64,000 nucleotides of DNA from Trichopria drosophilae. Lineage: Eukaryota > Arthropoda > Insecta > Hymenoptera > Diapriidae. The notes under the pieces were generated by a model, which worked only from the letters and a program-made list of their open reading frames with translations, had not been told where the DNA came from and did no database searches. Location: positions 13,385,001-13,449,000 of the forward strand of contig CM059585.1 in assembly GCA_030407085.1 (NCBI GenBank), in the 5' to 3' direction. Positions 23,431 to 34,930 of this stretch are shown in pieces (the stretch's first letter is position 1; every line of letters starts with the position of its first letter). A program made the position numbers and the translations under genes.

Positions 23431-26400
23431 AAGTCAAAAACTAAGCATCGTTAGGTCCGACTCCTCCGAAATTCGCTCCCGTAACAGTAACGCAATTGTT
23501 AGAACGCTCTGAACGCAATTAATTTCCGCGCGTGAAAGGAGATTTATGATACTCGCAAATGTCGCGCTTCACTGACCTTTGCACCAGTACCTGCTGCGCG
23601 TGCAATTCCAATTCTCGTAAATCGACCTGTGCGGACGTCCGCTGGGTTAAGTTTATATGGCGTAAATTTCTAAGTTCATAGTAAGATCGTAACAGCCAAC
23701 ACCGCACGGACTGTAAATCTGCGGTGATAAACGGATAATTATTATTGCTCCGCAATATCTCTGCTCATTTAAGAATGAAGACGATTTTACATTAACCAAG
23801 TGAAGGTTGTGTAGCGATCATTTAATTTTAGGCTCAATTTAAAGTTAATAATAAAAAGTACTGATTTCGAAACTTCTATTAATTTACCACGTGACATTTG
23901 TTTATCCCGACAAACACCTGAACGTATTAACAAACTTAGGTAAATAGACGCGATTTCGTAAATATTGACTAGGTATAATATGATTAGCATTTCTACAAGG
24001 ATAGTGTTTCCTTTGCTAACATGTTCTAAGAAGGAACGAAAGCACACATTAAACAGTTTGAGCTTTGACTTCAATTACAACACGTCTATTTTGATTACTT
24101 TTGCAACAGTACTATACGAGTCCTATTTAATAGGAGTCTTTAGTCAATACGTGCGATGAATGGTATAACCCATCGACTTTAAGAGCAAAGTTCTGCCGTG
24201 CAACAAACCAATTATAAGGAAAGTTTTTGCATACGCACTTGAGAATAGCTCGAGTATAGTTATAGTGACATGTATTAAGTAAGAGTTCAACGGACTTGAA
24301 AAGTAGGCTAGAGAAAAAGACGTTCATTGATTTCGCTCGACACAATGCATCTTCGCAAAATGTTGCACAATGGCAATTGTATTATTAAACAATTCTGTCT
24401 ACGCGTGTTTACGGTAACAGCATGTTCGTTAAATTCCAACTCGCGTAATTTACTTAATAGCGTCTTGGCTACATTCATGCCGTAAGACGGAAGAAGACTC
24501 GGTGGAAGCTCCGAAAACTTTCTAAAGCCACTAACGTTTTGTCGCACGACTCGCGTGCCAAAACATTCGGGATTTTTACAGACGTTCATTTTACGTTGCG
24601 AGTTCCCCCAAACCCCCCGTACCGTTCCGATTTCGGACATGTCGTTCTATACTACGGTCCTCTCAGGTATATTAATAACGTGCCGCTATTTTCACGATGC
24701 ATTGATACTGACGGATCGCGGCCGCAGGTGTTCTATGCGCGGTAAAATGCGAGTAACTCCACTGGCCTCGTATTAAAGTATATAAATATGTGCGCATCCG
24801 ACATCTCGGACTTGGGCCAAACACAACTAATTACAGCGCCTGCATAATTATTTTAGGAATTTGTCAAATAGTCTCGTCTTATCATTTTGAAGATCAGCGG
24901 GAGTCGGTCCGTGGAGTGAATTTGTCAGTGGCTGAAGACTTTGTTGCAGACCACCGTAATTATGCGGTCCTAAAGTAACATTTGTCATCTTGTGCGGTGA
25001 AATGCTGTCTTCATTTCGGCTACAATGTACGCGCAAAGTCTTAAACTTTCAAATCATATGTTTCAGAGAACGACGTGGTGTAACCAGCGTGGAATTCAAT
25101 TACACAACTGGGCAATGCTCCAAACTAATGCTCTAGAATGTAAGTGTTTGTGAATGATCGAACAGTTGATCGGATGACGCTAGTAATCCATTTTTATGTT
25201 CATCCCGAAAGTACTTTGCTTTCGAATGCAGACAAACGTCTTTGTAATTATTCCTAGCCAGAGGGATTACAGAAAGTGATAGTGCATATAACACATTTGA
25301 TCAATTGCATCCAATTAAAGAGTGATGACATTCCCTCTTCTGCACAAGACAATAACGTGATTCAAACTCGAAAGACCTATCATAATAGTTGTTGACATCT
25401 GGACCATTTTTTTATATAATTGCATGCGGTGATAATAAATTATTACCATAGAAATGTTTCTAAGCATCTAGGACCATGACTTCCAGATCAAATACCACGT
25501 TTGAAAAAGCCTTTGTAAATGACGCACTATTTAGGACAAACGAATCTCACCGGTAATTTCTGGAAGTTTTATCTCTCGGTGTAATAGTTTCGTCGTTTAA
25601 CATCCCGATTATACAAGGTTACCTCGCCGCGCTCGTTATTCCATTTTCGTACTGCAGCCGACCTACAACACGAGAGTTTACAATGTCGGGTCGTATCCTG
25701 GGAGCGCCGCACCGTGTAATGCAGGTATTAAAGGACCCTATCGTAAAAGTGCGCCGTTAAAGAGTCGCCAGCAACACCAGCAGCTCGAGAATTCGCTACC
25801 AGGTATCCATAAAATCTACTCGCACGCATTCTCCAGAACAGGAAGCAGAGGGTGAGCATCGGCTCCACCTTTCCGCTTCTTCTGGCAGAAATTTCCGTGG
25901 CAGTTCCCGTTCAAGTGAGGTGTGAGCTTATATCCTCTACTCCATGTAGGAATGAAAAAAAAACTTTATCACTCTACCCTAGGAATAGTAGTAATCCCGC
26001 GTGACGTGGGGAATTATCCCAACGATTACAACGTCATATCGCAGTCGTATGTTTCTTTTGTTCCTCTTTGTTTACGGATTCGCCGCAATGGGTTTCGCAG
26101 GTTCAAGTGTGCGTGGAAAATGACTAGGGGTGCGATGTACGACAATTATTTGAAGAACCTCGAAAAAAGCAGACTTGAGAAACTTCGGGCGAAGCCATGG
26201 CGACCGTTTGGAGGGGCGAATTTCGTTGGCAGGGATACGCGACCACGAATTGCGGGCGGACCACCAGGACTATACTGTGTGCAGTTATGTTTACGAGAAT
26301 GTCCCATGCACGATTAAATCTTCCACTACTGTGGTGGTACACTCGGGAGTCAACGGCACGCTGTACGGTAATTCTGCTCTTGATGCTAACGAAATACACT

Positions 26401-26930
26401 CCGTAAACGTATATTAGAAGGGATGATAATCGACTTACGGCATAACTCTTGTACGATTAATAGAGTTAAAAGCATTTTGCATTGAACGCTTGAGAGTTCG
26501 ACTATTTTGGATCCGTTGTTCTTACTTAATCCCATTAAACCTAGCAATTAGCATTTGTTGCAGCTTTCCCAAAAATTATTATTGTTTTGGTGTTATCACA
26601 AGGTATCGAATTTATCTACGCAAGTAACTCTAAAGAGAGTGGTATACAGAGGGTCTCCCTAGTTAAGATAGGTCAAAATCCCCAATCAACGATTCATAAA
26701 TATTAATGTTGTAAATATTGGTTGGACCAAAAAAAAGATTTCCATGAATTATATCGTCCCAACGTACACTCTCCAACCGTTAGAATAAAAAAAAGAATTA
26801 TTAGATTAATTTTTTTCTTTCCTTAAAGGTAATTTTCAAAAATATTAGAAATATTCCTGCATTTACTAGAAGCAAATATAAAGACTAATTTTTCGGACAA
26901 ATTTGTCGAGTTCATTCAAGCGATAAAGTA
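23431..26930. other. Mixed intronic sequence with GC-richer islands
   Basis: GC-richer patches at 23450-23740, 24540-24770 and 25560-26420. Frames of 60-131 codons (for example 25922-26317 plus from a GTG, 24640-24308 minus, 26175-26417 plus) overlap each other on both strands and show no domain. No exon recognised. Confidence 0.4.
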
Positions 26931-26934
26931 AAAG

Positions 26935-27014
26935 TAGGGGAGAGAGAGGGGGAGAGAGGGGGAGAGAGAGGGAGAGACAGAGGGGGAGAAAGAAAGAGAG
27001 AGAGAGAAAGGAGG

Positions 27015-27059
<45 letters not shown>

Positions 27060-27105
27060 GAGAAAAAAAGAGTAGTGAGGGAGAGAAGAAAATCAGAATA
27101 AGAGG
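26935..27105. repeat. (GA)n-rich microsatellite
   Basis: About 170 bases of GA, GGGA and GAAA repeats, purines on the plus strand; it includes a pure (GA) run of about 30 bases near 27020. In a minus-strand Rbp6 transcript it would be a long (UC)n tract. Confidence 0.9.
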
Positions 27106-27586
27106 ATAGGGCCGCCATCTTGCCTTACTGGATAAATTAGAACAAGAGAAGGACTACTGCAATGTGGTGTTCGGGGGATTACAAAATGGAGAAATAAAAA
27201 TGCAATAAGTAAAATATAATTCAAATTCAAATGAATGTTCAAAAAAACAGTAAAATTTAGAAACATTAGAATGTTATAAAGATGGTCATAATAACTCCTC
27301 AACTTTTGATACGTGATTCTTCGACAATCATGAATATTGGATCGTGTGCCAATAAAGTAATACGTAGGGCGGCGCTAGTGTACATGGTCTCAAGCCTCGA
27401 AATTTTAGTATCATTTACCACCACGGTTCTGTGTTTCCGTTGACAGGTTTGATGGCCACAGTAACAGATAATAGATATGTTATTTTTGTGTTAGGTTTAA
27501 TTTGGCGCCCAATTGTTACATTATCAATCTGGCAATGAAATTACAATGCACATCCCAGTCGATGAGAACTTAAATAAGATATAAAC
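27106..27586. other. Intronic sequence, nothing recognised
   Basis: AT-rich to 27340, then moderate composition with GGGCGGCGCTAGTG at 27367, a word often seen near insect promoters but not diagnostic. Confidence 0.35.
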
Positions 27587-27665
27587 ATGGATAACAATAA
27601 AAAACGTTATTTGGTGGCTCTAAAACTCATTCTTTCGAAAGGTAACACAAGTAAACTCATACGTG
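27587..27665 (+). CDS. Possible first coding exon of an unknown nested gene
   Basis: ATG at 27587 in a favourable context (ATAAACATGG) opens MDNNKKRYLVALKLILSKG followed by NTSKLIR, ending in CGTG|GTAAGTACC at 27665/27666, a strong donor. If unspliced, the frame runs to a stop at 27763 (58 codons). I do not recognise the peptide and found no matching acceptor exon on the plus strand. The lysine/leucine-rich start could come from a transposase or host gene, or may be chance. Confidence 0.2.
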
Positions 27666-27763
27666 GTAAGTACCGGGTCGACTTCAAGAGGTTAAATGGA
27701 ATCGATTCAAATCTCGTTATAAAATCACCGATTCTTTGCGCAAAATCATGGAAGTTCCCCTAA

Positions 27764-29007
27764 AAGGAAATTGCCCCATCCTCGAGCGAGTCCTGGTAAC
27801 ATGTTGTAGTCAACGGTCTCGTATTATTACTATACTGTACGTAGTTCCCGGGAGGTGGCAGTGTGCGTGAGCGTCGTTAGTGCGGCACGGTAGTACGATG
27901 CAGCCGGTGTGGTTAATCGAAGAATAAATAAGGGTACCGTTCCACGGCGCGTGCTAAAGCGACCGGCAGATAGAAGTTAAGGCACGTGTGTGTCCGCCCG
28001 GCAGGTGGGGCGTAAAGGTGCCGCGCAACTCGAGCCAGGCGAAGGTGGGTTAATGTGAGTCCGTACCCGAGGACACCCGCTGTGCCCTGCGGGTGGTAAC
28101 GCGGAAATCGCGTGCGCTCGGCACGAATATCGCGGAACACGGAATCGAAAAGGACAGGACAGCTGCCACCTCCTGGACTCTTCCGTGATTCCTTTCACGG
28201 CATCTTTATTTATAACTCCCAAGAAAAAAAGCTTCTTTTCGAAATTGTATTCTTTTAAGGAACGGAAGCACGTTTTCGAGTTATCTAATGATTTTGCGAT
28301 AACGTTGCGCTTTTTCTTCCCGTTAAATACGTTTTCAGAAAATATCTTGAACCACAGATATACGAGGATCTGGCAGGGTGCTCAAGGAAAGTTTTGGCCA
28401 ATGTTTGGAAATTCGGAAAAGTAGTCAATTATTTTCAATGAAATACGCCCTCGGAAAATGAAGTACCGACAATTGGATGGCTCCATTCATACATCCTACG
28501 ACCTGTTCCATTAGTCAACATCCATCACAAGATTAATGCGAAGTGCGAGCGATAAGATACGACCGTTAAAACGGCTGAACGGCAGTTTCTTGAAATTGGC
28601 CGAGGCTCTCGGAAAGGGATCTGCACCTCCAGACCGCCCACGGAGCTGATAAGACTTCGGGGCTATACGGACGGTCACGGTACACAAGTTTGCTGACGAA
28701 CCATCACTGCCGTACCATCGCCACCCACACCTTTCTGACACCCTGATAAATTACTCAACCCTTCCTGCAGTAGCTTTTACGCGTGGGCATCCTTGTCAGA
28801 GGCCGCGATAGCCGTTTGCCACGTACCTTCCATCGTCTGCTCTATATTCCGTTATTCTCGTTGGAAAAGTTGATTACGGTCTCCGGGATCTAGAAAGGAG
28901 ATATCTAGATCACAGAAGGGTTCCATCGCGCTATTTCAAACGTTTCGAAACCGTCATTACGGCTTCAAAATAGCAACCAAATGAGTAATTGGATTAGAAA
29001 ACTAAAT
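27764..29007. other. GC-rich island 27800-28180 and neighbouring sequence
   Basis: 27800-28180 is among the most GC- and CpG-rich parts of the window and is open on the minus strand in two frames (28140-27913, 28222-27977) with low-complexity R/A/P-rich peptides. A second GC-richer patch is at 28540-28870. Candidate promoter or enhancer DNA, on composition only. Confidence 0.35.
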
Positions 29008-29222
29008 GTCTCACCCATGGTGCAATAAGAAAGGTATAGCAACGAGCATGCTGGAGAAGGGAGGAGGAAAATCGAGCGACCAACCTCAACGCTGTAAGTT
29101 TTTCGACTACTGTATTGCATATTCTCAGAATTCCAATCTAGAAAACTTACTGTGTTGTGATTGGCTGCCCATTGCGCAATATCCTAGTTGCTATACCTTT
29201 CTTATTGTACCGTGGTCTCACT
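29008..29222. mobile_element. Small foldback with perfect 21-base core arms
   Basis: CAATAAGAAAGGTATAGCA (plus AC) at 29023-29043 is answered by its exact complement at 29187-29207. Weaker pairing extends outward (CCATGGTG against CACGGTA). Total about 215 bases, spacer 143. Probably a MITE; no target duplication seen. Confidence 0.65.
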
Positions 29223-30880
29223 CCAACATCATTTCCACCATTACGGAGTTGGATATTCAATTATTTTTTGTGGTCACATTCTGGAGGTCGACAAACTAAA
29301 CCGCCTAGTGGCGCGTCGAGCGTCTTGTGCCTCCTACCACTCTCAAGCGTTTCCCCCTCCGAATCTCTCTTCTTAAGTCCCGTTTAATAATTTGTAGGTG
29401 AGGTGAGATAGGAAGATTTGGCGACATCATGCGCGTTAGTTCATCCTTCCTACGCTTGCATCAAAACAGGTGACACAAATGTAGTTTATCTGGCAAAATG
29501 TATCCTAAAAATTCTTTCCAATTAAAAATCGTACAAATCTTGTTACAAGAAGGCATCCCCACTTCTCAACTTGAGCTTTTATGTATTGGGAACTTCCGCA
29601 CCATGTAATTACCATTCATGTTTCGAATTTCATTAATTACGTGTCTTTTGCACTGCTGCTACCTCGCGGCTAGCTTAAGTATCTCGTAAACAAACCCTCC
29701 GTCACACGTCAGAGTAGTTCTGCTCGCCTTGCGTGACGCAGAAAATTTGGTAGAAAAGTGCATCGCGGAGGGTCATCTAAATTGCAGCAATGTAGATATT
29801 TCGCAGAACGTGGCACTAAATTTAAGGTTACAAAAACGGAAAAAAGCGCTGGTTTCTTTAGTTATAAATTGGAGGATCGCTGCTATTGGATATGGATTGC
29901 TGGTATATTATCATCGAGAATAGACTGGTAAACTTTTGGAACAGAAAGTAATAAAAAATACATTTTTCATCGAAATCGGAGGAAATTTCACTCGCGCCGA
30001 GTGACTTGAATAATACCTCCCATACCAACGAATAATCTAGATTCATACAAGGTCTGACACGAGGTGCCGGCTGCGAGTGAGTTGTTAAAAAATGGCGGGA
30101 AGCAGCAGGGTGCTTATCGCTCGATAAATTCTACTTCGGCTGTTCGTCCACTTTTCCTCTTCATCTCGCTCTACCCGGGCTTTTCCTTATATTTCTCCTT
30201 TTTCGTCTCGGCTCTTTTCTACTCTGGCGAGTCTCCTCGTGCCATGCTCAACGAACCTGTGTAATTATCGCGGGCGAGTTCCAACTAAATTTTCCACTAA
30301 CGACGAATTACGATCGAATTAACAGATTGCCCGCCGGGAAGAGTTGCGAGCAGAAGTCCCTCTTTCTCTCTGGATCTACTTTTTTCTCTTTTTGCGCTTA
30401 TTGCCTTTTTCGACGCAAGTTCGGGAGAGGTGACATCCAAGTTTTCATGCCACTGGAACTTTCTACAAGCTAAGCCGCCACACTAGCTCGATTTGGTGGT
30501 AAATTGATAATGACGACTAACGGCTGTTTCGAGTGCTGCACTTTTTCAGTTTATAAAAATAAAATTCAACTTTCCTGTAATAGAGTTATTTCTGAACATA
30601 CAAACATTATAGGGGTAATAAAATAAACAAATATTTTTTATCATTTCCAAAATTGTCTCCAAATAGCAGTGAACTTGATCAGTGATCTAAGATATGTCGG
30701 AAGATTTATCAAAGTGGGAGGGAAAGTTTTTTATCCCTTTAGATCCCGGGAGGGTGAAAAATCACTTCTCACTAAAATCATATTTTGCAATAATAGCAGC
30801 ATATTAAAGGAACCTATACCAGAAATTTCAGCAATTTTGAGTCATAATCTTAACAAATTTCATATTTCTATTCTGGGATT
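29223..30880. other. Mixed intronic sequence
   Basis: GC-richer patches at 29290-29480, 29640-29800 and 30060-30520 without recognisable exons; 30530-30880 is AT-rich. Short frames (29729-29923, 30064-30264, 30669-30926 plus) lack motifs. Confidence 0.4.
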
Positions 30881-30888
30881 ATTGTGCG

Positions 30889-31300
30889 ATGAAGAACCGG
30901 ACATTTCAAAAGTTGCTACGATATAATAAATCGCTACATAAAATCTTGAAATGTCCGATTTTTCCCGACAAGATTGTCAAAAGTCTGATTCTTCGTCGCA
31001 AATTCTGTAACGTCCGGTTCTTCGCCGCAAATTCTGAAATGACCGGTTCTTCGTACCAGCCTTCAAATTATTCATTACCAAATATTCGCGGCAAGATTGT
31101 CCAAAGTCTGGTTCTTCGCCGCAAATTCTGAAATGACCGGTTCTTCGTACCAGCCTTCAAATTATTCATTACCAAATATTCGCGGCAAGATTGTCCAAAG
31201 TCTGGTTCTTCGTCGCAAATTGTGAAATGTTCGATTTTTCTCCGCAAATTCTGAAATGTCCGGTTCTTCGTACCAGTTATCAATTTGTGAATTACCAAAT
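30889..31300 (+). repeat. 94-base tandem repeat with shorter internal repeat
   Basis: Two adjacent copies (31029-31122 and 31123-31216) differ at about one position, with partial copies on both sides. Within and around them TGAAATGTCCGGTTCTTCG recurs (31013, 31034, 31128 and 31253, variants), and its complement GAAGAACCGGACATTTCA occurs at 30889-30910, so the array also has an inverted member. Confidence 0.88.
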
Positions 31301-33059
31301 TTATTGAAGAGCTAATTTTTAATCATATTTATAATTATTTTCTTTAAAATTCTATTGTTTCTAATCTTATGTTCGTTAATAGTATACAAAAATAAAATAT
31401 GCACGTAAATATCCCTCTTAAATGATTTAAAAAAAATATGAACGCAATGAATCAAGAGTATTGAAACGATTTTTATCTTCTTTTTTGTAATATTTTTACT
31501 ATGCCATTTTCGATAATGCTGAAAATGTAACGTATTTTACGAATATTCTTCAATAATGCAGAATCGTAGTTATGAGAATCCGGAATTTAGTATGGGGAAG
31601 GCAACTCCAGCAAAAATCAATTTTTCGGATGGCGCACTTATTTATGCATCTCTAAATAATTTTTTATGTAAGAAAAAAAATGTCAGAAAATTGTAAATTA
31701 GACAAAGCTATTATACTGACCTTAGCTTTTATTTTCTACGATGTACCAATAATTATTTCCGAAACGAACGAAAGAGAATGATTTTCAGCTGTTAATTTTT
31801 TCCACAATTGTCCTACAAATTCATAACTTTCAGATAAGGGAGATAAAATGTATTAAACTTTTCGTTATACATGTATCACAATTACAGTATTTTTGAGATT
31901 GAGGCCTTTTTTCAATACTTCAACTGAAATGATATTTCAAGTATTTTTGTGTGTTGAAAATTATGACACTCTCAGAATTTTCTTTTCACGTTGCATTTTC
32001 GGGAAAAGTGAGATTATGGGTTTTAGAATTTATGATTTTGGTCGTACTTTTGTAATATAAGAGAATTTACTAAGACTTAAAGTTACGTATTCTCTAACAA
32101 TTTACAGTCGATAATGATAGCGCGATATCCACCATTTACGTAGGAATAAATGGATATATGCATTAATATATATTAAAAATTAATATTATAAAATTAAGTA
32201 TAAAAAGAAATTCTCTTTCTCAACAAAAAAATGAATTTTTAATCTCACTTTCTAAGAATATTTTGCAATCAAGAGATAGCCAACATTTTATCGAAATATG
32301 CAACGTGATCAGAAAATTCCTTTGCTCTATTGTTTTTAGAATAAAAAATTGCTTGGGAAATGATACTTCGATTGTCGATAAATCGTTACGATTTTCAGCA
32401 GTTGAAGCAGAAAAAGTAAATTGACAAGAAAAAAACAGTAGAAAAAAGACCAGTGTAGATAAGAATAAAAATAAATTTATCGTTAGGTTATAACAATTTT
32501 GAATTAACTTAGAAGATTTAATAAAATTTGGTTCAATCAAAAATCAATTCGTTTATAAACTAAATTAATCTTAGATGAACGTTGGTACTTGAAAGTAAAA
32601 ATAGATTGCGTGTTTATCCTTTATAAATTAAATAGCCTTTTTCTTTTCTACAGGCTAAGATGCGTTTAATCTGTTAATTACTCAAGAGGTTTCTTTAACA
32701 TATATAAGAATTTAGTCAACCGATAAAAGACAGTCGTACATTTATACTTCTTTGAAATACGTTTTATTAGTACATTATGTGTTTTTTCGAATGGAAGATA
32801 TAAAAAATATTTAGTATATAAAATTTATTATATAATTACATCTATTTATTTACAATACTTTATTAATAGATTTGACAACAAATTACATATAACCAAACTA
32901 ATTTGTTAGTCAGAATTCCCTATTTGACATTTGACACTTCAAAGTTTTTAAATGTTTTTTTAATAATATGAAAAGCAATTATTAAATTATGCATACATTT
33001 TAACATATTAACGCTTGAAATTATATTTCAATATGGTAGTTTTTTCCTTCAATTTCAAG
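31301..33059. other. AT-rich intronic sequence, nothing recognised
   Basis: Long AT-rich stretch; a 106-codon minus frame (32540-32220) is hydrophobic and AT-driven, with no motif. Confidence 0.5.
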
Positions 33060-33515
33060 AAAGTATTTTGTATCAATCGAAGTACTTATCCTTCTATTTT
33101 CTAGGTCCTCTTCACAATTCCGAGGTCAAAACTGTGTTTTGGCTAAAGGAATTATAATATGACATCAAATATAAAGGAAATTGTCAGCAATTTTTGAAGA
33201 ATTCTAAGCATTTTTTGTTCTTTGCAATTTTTTCGAAAAGTTTATAGTTCTCGAGGAAAAAACTATAATATTTGAAATTAATTTTCATAGAAACTAAACA
33301 GTTCCTCCAAAAATTGCAAAGAATTCAGAATTCTTAGAATTCAGCAGATAATATAACAATTTGTTTCAGATTTGACGCCAGATTGGAATTCCTGATGACT
33401 GAAACTCAATTTTGACCATAGAATCTTCAAGGGCGACTTCGAGAATAGTAGGACAAATTTCTTGCTTCTCAATTTTTTAAACTTTGATTTTGGTACGAAA
33501 TATTTGATTGAAATT
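33060..33515. mobile_element. Degenerate foldback element
   Basis: Inner arms GAAGAATTCTAAGCATTTTT with TTCTTTGCAATTTTT (33195-33232) pair with AAAAATTGCAAAGAATTCAG plus AATTCTTAGAATTC (33308-33345). Outward, GAGGTCAAAACTG pairs imperfectly with CAATTTTGACCAT. Arms about 150-200 bases with many mismatches. Confidence 0.5.
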
Positions 33516-33660
33516 GAAGTCACAAACAGCTCATATCAGGCGTTCTTGGAAGAACCGAAACATTTAATTTCGCAGATCAGGTGAACCGTCAGGACTTTAC
33601 AAAAATTACATTCATTGCATATTTTGCTACTTTCTGATCCTCTTATACTTATGTACGTAC
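33516..33660. other. Intronic sequence, nothing recognised
   Basis: Short stretch between a foldback and a tRNA-like relic. Confidence 0.4.
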
Positions 33661-33740
33661 AGTATAGCGTAGTGGGTAAGGCATTAACGTACTAAGCTGG
33701 AGACCTGGGTTCGATTCCCCACCGGGGCGCTTTTTTTTCT
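33661..33740 (+). repeat. tRNA-like relic with good A and B boxes and T run
   Basis: TAGCGTAGTGGG (33665-33676) fits the A-box consensus; GGTTCGATTCC (33708-33718) is a perfect B box 31 bases further; TTTTTTTT at 33731-33738 is a pol III terminator. The T stem does not pair fully and no acceptor stem closes, so this is a SINE-like or tRNA-derived sequence, not a confident tRNA gene. Homologous to the copy at 44513. Confidence 0.65.
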
Positions 33741-34650
33741 TATTTATTTGCTAGCATTATTCTTGATTTCCGTCTGTTTCTAATAATGTCAAAATACAAT
33801 AAGATATTCTCATATAAACTTATAATATAAAGGTTAAATGGATTTAAAAATAAACAGAGCTGTAATTATTATCAAAATTTGTATACGATTTTTTATCTGT
33901 TTAATCTATTACAATTATATTGTTTTATACAGCACGTTAAATTTACAGCAATATTATTATGAGTACTGTAAATGCTAATGGTATTATGGGGTGAAGGCAT
34001 ATTCTATTTTAGAATGCCATAATTCATTCCCCTTTGAAACACGCACCATCATCCCATGAGAGAATTTAAATCTGGTAAGAAGTACGTTTCATCCTAAAAC
34101 AATGATATTATTATGGAAACACATTGTAACTTCTATAAAATTGAATTAACAAATTGTTACGATAAACCATATTCTTAAGATGGAATTAAGCGATCAATTT
34201 CTAACTAGAAGTGTTATTTGCCCAAAATATTTTTTCTCAATTAATAATGAATTCGAAATATAGACGTATTATATATTATTGTAGACAAAAATAATTTCCA
34301 AAATGATGCATTGAAACCTTTCGACCTGAACCGATGTAGGGACATTTTTTATCTATTTTCATTATGTTACAACATTTAGATGTTTGTTTACCTCGGTAAA
34401 ATCACAAATACCGAAGCAAATGATTTATCGAATATTTTTCTTTTTTAAGAAAATAGGTTAATAAATAATACACTGTATAACAAAAAACTATATATTTGGG
34501 ATCAATATGATATCAATATACTGCAGAATTAAAAACCAAATAGAAAAAAATTAGCATTGTTAATTCCCTATTGAATATAAACAAATTAAGTTCAAAAAAG
34601 TGTAATTTATAAAACGTAGCATAATAATTGTGAATGTTTTTACATTTTTA
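33741..34650. other. AT-rich intronic sequence, nothing recognised
   Basis: No frames or repeats of note. Confidence 0.5.
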
Positions 34651-34930
34651 GGGGTCCTGATTACGAATCCGATGATAGTTTGTAAAATTCAAAATGGCGG
34701 ATCCAATATGTCGGACAAACATTTGTAAATTCATTAAATTAATAAAATCAAGGTCGCTGATTACGAATCTGATGTAATTATTTCAAAATTTAAAATAACA
34801 TTTCCAATAAAGCGGACAAATTGTTTGAAATTCATCGAATTAATACGAAACTCGTGGGTTTCGTGATCACTAATTGCAAATCTTAACTTACAATAACGAT
34901 ATTTAACATGGTGGCGATCTTTTTAGTTAC
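34651..34930 (+). repeat. ATGGCGGATCC dispersed repeat, about 2-3 units
   Basis: TGATTACGAATCCGATG ... AAAATGGCGGATCCAATA ... GTCGGACAAA is repeated in decayed form 100 bases further (TGATTACGAATCTGATG at 34758) and again near 34860. The same family lies in opposite orientation at 49657-50000 and in the same orientation at 62379-62480. Confidence 0.7.

Noticed and set aside
25682..25762. Short frame MSGRILGAPHRVMQ followed by CAG|GTATTA
   Set aside because: Weak donor, no homology recognised, no partner exon.
25922..26317. 131-codon plus-strand frame
   Set aside because: Begins at GTG, several overlapping frames on both strands, no motif or splice signals.
33661..33740. Functional tRNA gene
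   Set aside because: A/B boxes and T run are good, but T stem and acceptor stem do not pair properly and a diverged sister copy exists.
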